From NCBI GenBank assembly GCA_003451585.1, contig DMEU01000028.1, positions 1 through 56,208 on the forward strand: a stretch of 56,208 nucleotides of DNA, read 5' to 3'. Every line of letters starts with the position of its first letter. Position 1 is the first letter of the stretch. Below the pieces are notes generated by a model. The model ran no database searches, was not told the DNA's origin, and saw only the letters and a list, made by a program, of their open reading frames with translations. Of the stretch, positions 38,876-45,810 are shown one piece after another. Source of the stretch: Candidatus Omnitrophota bacterium. Its GTDB lineage: Bacteria > Omnitrophota > Gorgyraeia > Velamenicoccales > Velamenicoccaceae. Both the position numbers and the translations under genes were made by a program.

Positions 38876-39033
38876 TTTTTAAATGGGAGAGCCAGGAACA
38901 GAGATTACGGCGTTTTATGGCGATCTCTCCGAAGAAGAAATTGGAATGGCTTCGCCAGATGAATGATTTTTTGCTCAAAGCATCGAATAAAAAGCGCAGG
39001 GATATTTATTGGCGTTTGAGAGCCGGTAGGTGA
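38872..39033 (+). CDS. 53-residue basic partner of the nucleotidyltransferase
   Basis: Starts with ATG at 38872 overlapping the NTase stop (ATGA). The product is helical and basic: KWESQEQRLRRFMAISPKKKLEWLRQMNDFL, then KRRDIYWRLRAGR. Small proteins with this ISPKKKLEWLRQMN-type segment commonly accompany such NTases in environmental genomes, in my recollection. They resemble antitoxin or adaptor peptides. Too short for standard gene finding. The function is unknown; coupling to the NTase is clear from the overlap. Confidence 0.7.
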   Translation: MIFKWESQEQRLRRFMAISPKKKLEWLRQMNDFLLKASNKKRRDIYWRLRAGR

Positions 39034-39045
39034 TTTTTTATCGTT

Positions 39046-40311
39046 ATGTCTAATTTTTGCATAGTCATACTTGCGGCTGGGGAAGGCAAGCGGATGAAGT
39101 CCGGCTTGCCTAAGGTCATGCATCGCATAAATTCAAAGCCGATGGTAAACTATGTCGTGGACGCAGCCAGGAAGCTTGGGCCCAAAAGGATCATCGCGGT
39201 GCTGGCGCGCAAACGCCTGCAGGTCCGCGATATCCTGGATAAAGATATAAAAGTAGCTATACAGGAGAGGCAGCTTGGGACAGCGGATGCCGTGAAGGCA
39301 GCCCTAAAAAATATTCCTTCAAATGTAAGGGATGTGGTGGTGCTTTATGGCGATACGCCGTTGATCACCGAGAAGACCGTACGGGGCCTTTATGATTTTC
39401 ATGTTGCCGCTTTTGCCTCTTGCACGGTCTTGACGACCATATTGCCTAACCCGCGTGGTTATGGCAGGATCTTGCGTAATGAGAGCGGGCAGCTCATAGG
39501 CATAATTGAAGATAAAGACGCCAATTTTCAGCAAAAGGCCAATAAGGAGATCAATACCGGCCTGTATTGTTTTAAAAGAGAGGATCTTCTTGAGGCGCTG
39601 GGGCATATTAAGCCTTTGAATAATTCCGGCGAACTATATCTGACGGACGCTTTTTCCTGGCTTTTTAACAGGAATAAAAAGATCGTGGCCTGTGTTACTG
39701 ATGACTACCATGAGGTATTGGGTGTGAATTCGCAAAGCGAACTCATGGAGGCATCCGAGATAATACGCAGGAGGATCTTGCTTAAGCATCTTGAAAACGG
39801 CGTTTTGGTGGATGATTTCTCGACTGTCTTTATAGCTGAATCAGCTATAATCGGAGCTGGAACGAGGATTTTTCCGTTTGCATATATCGAGGACGATGTG
39901 GCCATCGGTTCGAACTGTAAGGTCGGGCCTTTTGTGCGTCTGCGCTGCGGCGCGGTATTAAAAGATAATGTGCGGGTAGGCAATTTCGCCGAAATAAAGA
40001 ATTCGACCTTTGGCCAGGGCAGTTCAATGGGGCACTTGGGCTATATAGGCGATACATCCGTAGGCATGGGCGTCAATATCGGTGCCGGGGTCGTCGTGGC
40101 CAATTTTGACGGCAAGAAGAAGAACAGGACCGTTATCGGTGATAAGGCTTTCGTGGGATGTGATTCGGTATTGGTAGCGCCCGTAGTCATCGGCCGCAGG
40201 GCTGTAGTAGGTGCCGGCAGCGTTGTGACGCGGGGGCACGATGTGGCCGACGGGGCCACGGTAGCCGGTGTGCCGGCTAAACCCATAAATAAGAAGAAAA
40301 AAAATAGATGA
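39046..40311 (+). CDS. glmU: GlmU bifunctional N-acetylglucosamine-1-phosphate uridyltransferase/acetyltransferase
   Basis: 421 residues, a little shorter than typical (450-460). N-terminal uridyltransferase: ILAAGEGKRMKSGLPKVMH near 8-26, QLGTADAVKAAL, LYGDTPLIT. C-terminal left-handed beta-helix acetyltransferase (about 255-415): VGNFAEIKNS, then SSMGHLGYIGD with the catalytic His, and VNIGAGVVVANFDGKKKNRT. Both active sites look complete, so it should make UDP-GlcNAc for peptidoglycan and lipid A. GATAGG-type spacing puts prs 7 bases after its stop. Confidence 0.94.
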   Translation: MSNFCIVILAAGEGKRMKSGLPKVMHRINSKPMVNYVVDAARKLGPKRIIAVLARKRLQVRDILDKDIKVAIQERQLGTADAVKAALKNIPSNVRDVVVLYGDTPLITEKTVRGLYDFHVAAFASCTVLTTILPNPRGYGRILRNESGQLIGIIEDKDANFQQKANKEINTGLYCFKREDLLEALGHIKPLNNSGELYLTDAFSWLFNRNKKIVACVTDDYHEVLGVNSQSELMEASEIIRRRILLKHLENGVLVDDFSTVFIAESAIIGAGTRIFPFAYIEDDVAIGSNCKVGPFVRLRCGAVLKDNVRVGNFAEIKNSTFGQGSSMGHLGYIGDTSVGMGVNIGAGVVVANFDGKKKNRTVIGDKAFVGCDSVLVAPVVIGRRAVVGAGSVVTRGHDVADGATVAGVPAKPINKKKKNR

Positions 40312-40318
40312 GGGCGAT

Positions 40319-41254
40319 ATGAATAAATTAGAGATCATTACGGGGAACGCTAATCCGGGATTAGCCGAAGATATTTGTAAGGAACTTGGGAAGAAGCTCG
40401 GCGGTATAATGGTGTCGAGGTTCAGCGAAGGCGAGATACGCGTCAAAATAGACGATAATGTCAGAGGCAAAGATGTCTTTGTGGTGCAGCCTACGTGCCC
40501 TCCCACAAATGAGAACCTAATGGAGCTGCTTGTGATCATAGACGCCTTAAAGCGCGCGTCCGCGGGCAGGATTACGGCGGTCATGCCTTATTATGGATAT
40601 GCCAGGCAGGACAGAAAAGACCAGCCGCGTGTGCCTATTACGGCCAAGCTTGTGGCAAATCTTCTTACTGTGGCAGGCTCCGACAGGGTGCTGACGATGG
40701 ACCTTCACGCCGGCCAGATACAGGGTTTTTTCGATATCCCGCTCGACCATCTTTTCGCCATCAATGTTTTTGTGGAGTATATTCAGAGATTGAAATTAAA
40801 TGATCTCGTGATCGTTTCTCCCGACGTGGGAGGCATAAAGACGGCGCGGGCTTATGCGAAGCGCCTGGGCGCGGCCCTCGCCATCGTAGATAAACGCCGT
40901 ATCTCTCCGGAAAAGGCCGAGGCCATGAACATATTGGGTGAGGTCGAAGGCAAGAACGCGGTCTTAGTCGATGACCTGATAGCCACAGGCGGGTCTTTGC
41001 TTGAAGCTTCAAACGCGTTAAAGAAGGCCGGTGTAAAAAAGATCTTCGCCGGGGTCGTGCACGGCGTCCTGACGGGCAATGCGATAAAAAATATAGAAAA
41101 TTCCCTTCTCGAAGAACTTATTATTACGGATACCATACCTTTGCCCGATCACAAAAAACATCCAAAGATCAAAGTCTTGTCGGTCGCTCCGCTTTTGGCG
41201 GAGGCCATCAAGAGGATACATAAAGAGGAATCCATAAGTTGTCTGTTCGATTAA
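40319..41254 (+). CDS. prs: Ribose-phosphate pyrophosphokinase
   Basis: 311 residues. Makes PRPP from ribose 5-phosphate and ATP; PRPP feeds the HisG and PncB enzymes encoded in this window. Motifs: RFSEGEIRVKIDDNVRGKDVFVVQ near 33-56, MPYYGYARQDRKDQPRVPI near 90-108, and the PRPP-binding VLVDDLIATGGSLLEA near 212-227. The start ATG follows GATGAGGGCGAT. The length and class I motifs are standard. Confidence 0.96.
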   Translation: MNKLEIITGNANPGLAEDICKELGKKLGGIMVSRFSEGEIRVKIDDNVRGKDVFVVQPTCPPTNENLMELLVIIDALKRASAGRITAVMPYYGYARQDRKDQPRVPITAKLVANLLTVAGSDRVLTMDLHAGQIQGFFDIPLDHLFAINVFVEYIQRLKLNDLVIVSPDVGGIKTARAYAKRLGAALAIVDKRRISPEKAEAMNILGEVEGKNAVLVDDLIATGGSLLEASNALKKAGVKKIFAGVVHGVLTGNAIKNIENSLLEELIITDTIPLPDHKKHPKIKVLSVAPLLAEAIKRIHKEESISCLFD

Positions 41255-41275
41255 CAAATCAAGGAGAGTAAAGCA

Positions 41276-41977
41276 ATGGAAGCGATTTATTTGGAAGCGG
41301 AAGTCAGAGAAGATTCAGAGGTGGGTAAGAGCCATCTTTTGCGCAAGAATAACTTTGTGCCTTGTATAGTCTATGGCGAAGGTAAAAAGACGGTGCCGTT
41401 GAAGATAGACAGAGGCCGCCTTATCAAGTTTATGCACGCGCATCATGGCGGCGAGAACATGGTCATAACACTTAAGGTGGCGTCTTCTTCGGATAAGAAG
41501 ACAGAAGAAAAAGCCGTCCTTATAAAAGAGCTGCAAACGCATCCGGTCAGCGGCGATATCCTTCATGTGGATTTTAACGAGATCTCTCTGACAAAGCGCA
41601 TTGAGGTCAAGGTGCCGGTAGCAAGCAAGGGCGAGGCCGTAGGCGTCAAGCAGGACGGCGGTACGCTTGAGCATATTATATGGGAGATCGAGGTGGAGTG
41701 CCTGCCTACCCAGATACCGGAAAAGATCGAAGTCGATGTAACGAACTTAAAGATCGGCGATTATGTACATGTTAAAGACCTTGTGGTGCCGGAAGGCGTA
41801 ATAGTAAAGCATGAACAGGACGCTATAGTATTTTCCCTTGTGCCTCCGCATAAGGAAGAGTTGGCCGGCGAGGCTGCTGTAGGCGAAGCGGCTACAAGCG
41901 CAGAGCCGGAAGTAATCAAGAAGGAGAAGAAACCTGTTGAAGGCGAAGAAGAGGCCGGTAAGCCAGAGGCAAAGTAG
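41276..41977 (+). CDS. rplY: Ribosomal protein bL25 (TL5/CTC form)
   Basis: 233 residues. The N-terminal 5S rRNA-binding domain (about 1-95: LRKNNFVPCIVYGEGKKTVPL) and the C-terminal TL5 domain (about 100-190: HVDFNEISLTKRIEVKVPV, CLPTQIPEKIEVDV, IGDYVHVKDLVVPEGV) are both present. This long CTC form is usual outside gammaproteobacteria. The tail (about 195-233) is low-complexity and acidic/basic. AAGGAGAG precedes the ATG. Confidence 0.95.
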   Translation: MEAIYLEAEVREDSEVGKSHLLRKNNFVPCIVYGEGKKTVPLKIDRGRLIKFMHAHHGGENMVITLKVASSSDKKTEEKAVLIKELQTHPVSGDILHVDFNEISLTKRIEVKVPVASKGEAVGVKQDGGTLEHIIWEIEVECLPTQIPEKIEVDVTNLKIGDYVHVKDLVVPEGVIVKHEQDAIVFSLVPPHKEELAGEAAVGEAATSAEPEVIKKEKKPVEGEEEAGKPEAK

Positions 41978-41993
41978 GCCGTTTCCAGAATAT

Positions 41994-42575
41994 ATGAAAG
42001 CACCTTACAAGCTTATTGTAGGTCTGGGTAACCCCGGCCCGGTCTACAGGCGCACGCGGCATAATGCCGGTGCCATGGCCGTTGAAAGATTCGCAAAAAA
42101 GATAGGGTTTTCTTTTAAGCCCAGCCGTTCTTTAAGAAGTTTTTTGGCACTAGGCGAGCATGCAGGCAATGAGCTTATCCTGTTTTTGCCTCAGACCTTT
42201 ATGAATCTTTCAGGAGAGGCGGTGGCGGAAGTAGTCAGGAAGAAGCGCATAGCTTTGTGTGATATCCTGGCCGTCTATGATGATATCGCGCTGGCCTTGG
42301 GCGAAATACGTTTAAAGGCATCCGGCGGATCAGGCGGCCATAATGGCCTTGAGTCGATAATAGAGCGGCTTGCCACAAAAGATTTTGCCAGGTTGAGATT
42401 GGGCATAGGCCCAAAGACATCGGACGCCGATATGTCAGATTACGTATTGTCTAAATTCGACAAAAATGAAACCTGTGTCCTTGATAAGATGCTGGAGAAT
42501 GCGGCAGGGGCTATAAAGACCTGGGCCTGTGAAGGTATAGATAAGGCTATGAACAGTTTTAATCGGGCACATTAA
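41994..42575 (+). CDS. pth: Peptidyl-tRNA hydrolase
   Basis: 193 residues. Recycles peptidyl-tRNA released from ribosomes. LIVGLGNPGPVYRRTRHNAGAMAVE near 6-30 holds the catalytic His (RHNAG), then FLPQTFMNLSGEAV near 61-74, YDDIALALGEIRLKASGGSGGHNGLESI near 94-121. I chose the ATG at 41994, giving MKAPYKLIVGLGNPG; the longer frame begins inside rplY. The rpsF gene follows after 97 bases that hold a hairpin (CCTTGT/ACGAGG near 42606-42629). Confidence 0.95.
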   Translation: MKAPYKLIVGLGNPGPVYRRTRHNAGAMAVERFAKKIGFSFKPSRSLRSFLALGEHAGNELILFLPQTFMNLSGEAVAEVVRKKRIALCDILAVYDDIALALGEIRLKASGGSGGHNGLESIIERLATKDFARLRLGIGPKTSDADMSDYVLSKFDKNETCVLDKMLENAAGAIKTWACEGIDKAMNSFNRAH

Positions 42576-42672
42576 CGTGCGCACAAAGCGCGCATTTAGC
42601 TAAGTCCTTGTGAGCGTATGCGAACGAGGAAAACACCACATAAAATTAAATTAGAGAGGAGTTAGCAAGCGC

Positions 42673-42993
42673 ATGAAAAAATATGAAGCGATGTTCATCA
42701 TTAAGCCCGACTTGAAAGATGAGGAGAAGAGCGCTCTCATGAAGGGCATCAAAGAGCAGGTAACCAAATACAACGGCACAGTTACTGCCGATCAGATCTG
42801 GGCTGAAAGGCGCAAGCTGGCCTATGACCTGTTCCCTTTAGGCGGCCAGGCGCGTTTCAAGGAGGGGATGTACTATCTTGTGAATTTCGACTGTGATCCT
42901 TTACAGATAGCGGCGCTTAGAGGTGTTTACGGTTTGAATGAGAATGTTTTGAGGTATATGATCACAAAGATCGAGGAAAAAGGCAAAAAGTAG
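42673..42993 (+). CDS. rpsF: Ribosomal protein bS6
   Basis: 106 residues with MKKYEAMFIIKPDLKDEE at the start, RRKLAYDLFPLGGQARFKEGMYYLVNF in the middle and ENVLRYMITKIEEK at the end; full family length. S6 binds 16S rRNA as a pair with S18, whose gene is two genes downstream. This starts the classic rpsF-ssb-rpsR-rplI-dnaB cluster. The 97-base gap before the gene may hold a regulatory leader, but I see no conserved S6:S18 motif. Confidence 0.95.
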   Translation: MKKYEAMFIIKPDLKDEEKSALMKGIKEQVTKYNGTVTADQIWAERRKLAYDLFPLGGQARFKEGMYYLVNFDCDPLQIAALRGVYGLNENVLRYMITKIEEKGKK

Positions 42994-43071
42994 AGGGCAA
43001 AACAGGTGGCAGCCTGCCCGCAGGCATGGATAAAGCCTAATTTAGGGGCCATCTTAACGGGAGAAAAAGTC

Positions 43072-43542
43072 ATGGCGAGTTTAAACAAGGTTTTGATCAT
43101 TGGGAATTTAACGCGTGACCCCGAACTGCGCTATACTCCGGGCGGGACCGCGGTCGCCAATCTGCGGATGGCTGTCAATCGTCGTTATAAAGATAAGGCA
43201 GGAGAGGTCAAGCAGGATGTTTGTTATATGACGGTGGTTGCCTGGGATAAACAGGCTGAAGTATGTAATCAGTATCTGCATAAGGGCAGCCCGCTGTTCG
43301 TAGAGGGGCGTCTACAGTCACGCAGTTGGGACGGGCCGGACGGCAAAAAGAGGAATGTTATCGAGATACGCGCCGAAAAGGTCCAGTTCTTAGGCTCCTC
43401 CGGAGCTTCCGGAGTGGATAAAAAGCCGCAAGGCGCAGGCGATACCGTCCAGCCTTCTGAGGAGAAGACAGACAGCGAAGTTCTGGGTTCCGGCGCAGAT
43501 GATGTCTCCTGGGGCCAGGATATGCCCGAAGACATAAGTTAA
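43072..43542 (+). CDS. ssb: Single-stranded DNA-binding protein
   Basis: 156 residues. OB-fold: LNKVLIIGNLTRDPELRYTPGGTAVANLRMAVNRRYKD near 4-41, CYMTVVAWDKQAEVCNQYLHKGSPLFVEGRLQSRSW. The C-terminal tail is Gly/Ser/Asp-rich and ends in DMPEDIS, not the usual DDxPF. It therefore keeps acidic Asp and Pro-like character but lacks the terminal Phe that binds partner proteins in many bacteria. I chose the ATG at 43072, which gives the family N-terminus; a longer frame of 22 residues upstream is not conserved. Confidence 0.94.
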   Translation: MASLNKVLIIGNLTRDPELRYTPGGTAVANLRMAVNRRYKDKAGEVKQDVCYMTVVAWDKQAEVCNQYLHKGSPLFVEGRLQSRSWDGPDGKKRNVIEIRAEKVQFLGSSGASGVDKKPQGAGDTVQPSEEKTDSEVLGSGADDVSWGQDMPEDIS

Positions 43543-43579
43543 ACACAATAATTTTATATAATAGAATAGAAAGAGGTGA

Positions 43580-43906
43580 ATGAATATGTTTAAACCGGGT
43601 GCCAGCAGAGATAGGAAAGAGAAGACAAAGATGGGCGGGCCTAAAGGGAAGCCGTTCGGCCGCCGCCGTGAAAAAAAGGACGATGTTTTGACGGCTCGTA
43701 TGAAAAAGAAGACTTGCCGTTTCTGCGAAGAGAAGATCACCGCGCTTGATTATAAAGATTACAGAAGGCTAGAGCGGCTTGTAAGCGAAAGAGGCAAGAT
43801 ATTATCGCGCCGTGTCACAGGCACATGCGCCAAACATCAGAGAAAAGTGGAAGAAGCCGTTAAAAAAGCCAGGTTTGTCGCGCTGCTTCCGTTTTTAAAG
43901 GGGTAA
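43580..43906 (+). CDS. rpsR: Ribosomal protein bS18, with an N-terminal extension
   Basis: 108 residues, longer than typical (70-80). The first 40 residues are basic and low-complexity (DRKEKTKMGGPKGKPFGRRREKKDD); the S18 core follows: CRFCEEKITALDYKDYRRLERLVSERGKILSRRVTGTCAKHQRKVEEAVKKARFVALLPF. The core matches S18 in full. The ATG at 43580 or the next one at 43586 both follow AAAGAGGTG; the second is at the same spacing as many S18 starts, so I cannot tell which is used. Confidence 0.93.
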   Translation: MNMFKPGASRDRKEKTKMGGPKGKPFGRRREKKDDVLTARMKKKTCRFCEEKITALDYKDYRRLERLVSERGKILSRRVTGTCAKHQRKVEEAVKKARFVALLPFLKG

Positions 43907-43909
43907 AAT

Positions 43910-44356
43910 ATGATAAAAGTTATCTTGAAAGAAGATGTTTCGGGTTTAGGCAGGAGCGGCGAAGTAAAACAGGTAAAGGATGGTTTCGCCAGAAATTTTC
44001 TTTTTCCACGTAAGCTTGCGCTCCTTGCTTGTGACAATAACCTAAAGCGTATAGAGGCTGAGGTTAAAAAGAAGGAATCACAGATGGCCCAAGAGAGAAA
44101 GAAGGCTGAGGAAGTGGCGCTTAGGCTGGCTGGCCTGTCTGTGACACTGACCGTGGAAGTAAATGAAGAGGGTAAGCTTTACGGCAGCCTGACGCAACAG
44201 GATGTAGCTCGCGCCGTATCCTCGGAAGGTATAGAGATCGACAAAAAAAACGTTATGCTTGCAGAGCCTATCAAGGAGCTCGGCATATATGATGTGGATG
44301 TGAAGTTGCACCCGGAAGTGGTCTCGAAGATAAAAGTCTGGGTAGTCAAGAAATAA
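43910..44356 (+). CDS. rplI: Ribosomal protein bL9
   Basis: 148 residues, standard. MIKVILKEDVSGLGRSGEVKQVKDGFARNFLFPRKLAL is the N-terminal domain; the long connecting helix (about 45-80) and C-terminal domain (GKLYGSLTQQDVARAV, IKELGIYDVDVKLHPEV) follow. It starts 3 bases after rpsR and ends 5 before the dnaB GTG. Confidence 0.96.
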   Translation: MIKVILKEDVSGLGRSGEVKQVKDGFARNFLFPRKLALLACDNNLKRIEAEVKKKESQMAQERKKAEEVALRLAGLSVTLTVEVNEEGKLYGSLTQQDVARAVSSEGIEIDKKNVMLAEPIKELGIYDVDVKLHPEVVSKIKVWVVKK

Positions 44357-44361
44357 ATTCC

Positions 44362-45750
44362 GTGAAAAAAAATACTAAGCATTCGGATAAAGAACCTGCC
44401 AAGGGCCAGCTTTTAGAGAGGCTCCCCCCACAGAATATAGAAGCGGAAATGGCTGTTTTGGGCTCGATGTTGATAGAAGAAGACGCTATCTCTATCGCGG
44501 TCGAGCATCTGCAGGCCGACGATTTCTATAAAGATGCCCATAAAAAGATATTCTCAAGTATAGTAGAGCTATACGACAAGAGGAAGGCGGTAGACCTTAT
44601 TACCCTTGTTGAAAAACTCAAGAGCGAGAACGCCTTGGACTTAGCAGGCGGGGCGAGCTACCTGGCGGGATTGACAAATGTCGTTCCTACAGCGGCCAAT
44701 GTCGCGCATTATGCGCATATCGTGAAGGAAAAGAACATCTTAAGGATGTTGATCACCCATGCCACCCAGATCGTCACCAACGCTTATGAAACAGAGGATA
44801 ACGTGGGTGAGGTGCTGGACCGGTCTGAAAAGATGATATTCGATATAGCAGAGCGCCGAATGGGCCAGGGTAACATTGTGCCCATCAAGGAGCTTATTAA
44901 AGACAGCATGGAGACCATAGACAGGCTTTACCAGAAGAAGACGCATGTTACCGGCGTAGAAACAGGTTTTACGGATTTCGATATAGTGACTGCCGGGCTT
45001 CAGCCATCGGACTTGATCGTTATGGCCGGAAGGCCTTCCATGGGAAAGAGCGCTTTTGCTATTAACATCATGGAACATGCCGCTATCATAAATAAGGTGC
45101 CGGTGGCATTTTTTAGCCTGGAAATGTCGAAGGAGCAGTTGGTCCAGAGGCTCTTGTGTTCTTTGGCAAAGGTGAACGGCAGTAATATACGCACAGGTTT
45201 TTTGTCTGCCAGGGATTGGGAAAAACTGCCTGCCGCGGCCAATGAGCTTTCCAAGGCGCCTATTTTTATCGATGATTCAACTAACATCACCGTTTTGGAA
45301 TTGCGCGCTAAAGCCAGGCGCCTGAAAGCCCACCACAATATCCAGATGATGGTTGTGGACTATTTACAGCTTATGCGGGGGACTACGGGCAGCGAGAGCC
45401 GCCAGCAGGAGATCTCGGAAATTTCACGTTCGCTGAAAGCCCTGGCAAGAGAATTGCGCGTTCCGGTCATAGCTATCAGCCAGTTGTCCCGTGCAGTAGA
45501 GAGCCGTGAAGACCATAGGCCGCAGCTATCCGACTTAAGAGAGTCCGGCGCCATTGAACAGGATGCCGATGTTGTAGCGCTCCTTATGAGGCCTGAGTAT
45601 TACGGCCAGACAGAAGAGAACAAAGGTATCGCGGAAGTCAACGTGGCCAAACAGCGTAATGGCCCGACAAAATTGGTAAAACTCGCATTTATAAAGGAGT
45701 TCACCCGTTTTGAGAATCTGGCGACTGTCGGCGAACAGGAATTCGCTTAA
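44362..45750 (+). CDS. dnaB: Replicative DNA helicase
   Basis: 462 residues. The N-terminal DnaB domain (about 18-125: PPQNIEAEMAVLGSMLIEEDAIS) and the RecA-like C-terminal domain with Walker A GRPSMGKSAF near 223-232, FSLEMSKEQLVQRLLCSLAKV, VVDYLQLM near 330-337 and SDLRESGAIEQDADVV near 391-406 are complete. No intein is present. The start is GTG (CCGTGAAAAAAAAT) preceded by a weak site. It unwinds DNA at the replication fork. It closes the rpsF cluster; a promoter for bamA follows. Confidence 0.96.
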   Translation: MKKNTKHSDKEPAKGQLLERLPPQNIEAEMAVLGSMLIEEDAISIAVEHLQADDFYKDAHKKIFSSIVELYDKRKAVDLITLVEKLKSENALDLAGGASYLAGLTNVVPTAANVAHYAHIVKEKNILRMLITHATQIVTNAYETEDNVGEVLDRSEKMIFDIAERRMGQGNIVPIKELIKDSMETIDRLYQKKTHVTGVETGFTDFDIVTAGLQPSDLIVMAGRPSMGKSAFAINIMEHAAIINKVPVAFFSLEMSKEQLVQRLLCSLAKVNGSNIRTGFLSARDWEKLPAAANELSKAPIFIDDSTNITVLELRAKARRLKAHHNIQMMVVDYLQLMRGTTGSESRQQEISEISRSLKALARELRVPVIAISQLSRAVESREDHRPQLSDLRESGAIEQDADVVALLMRPEYYGQTEENKGIAEVNVAKQRNGPTKLVKLAFIKEFTRFENLATVGEQEFA

Positions 45751-45767
45751 AACGCCTCAGTAATGGA

Positions 45768-45796
45768 TTGACTTTAGGTATCGGCTGCCATATAAT
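45768..45796 (+). promoter_or_regulatory. Promoter of bamA
   Basis: TTGACT (45768-45773), 17-base spacer, TATAAT (45791-45796). The ATG is 14 bases downstream with no Shine-Dalgarno, so the leader would be only a few bases. Confidence 0.7.
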
Positions 45797-45810
45797 TAAA
45801 AAATAAAATC

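Noticed and set aside
41937..41993. Longer N-terminus for peptidyl-tRNA hydrolase
   Set aside because: It begins inside rplY and adds a segment that is not in the family.
43006..43071. Longer N-terminus for SSB
   Set aside because: Not conserved; the ATG at 43072 gives the normal OB-fold start.
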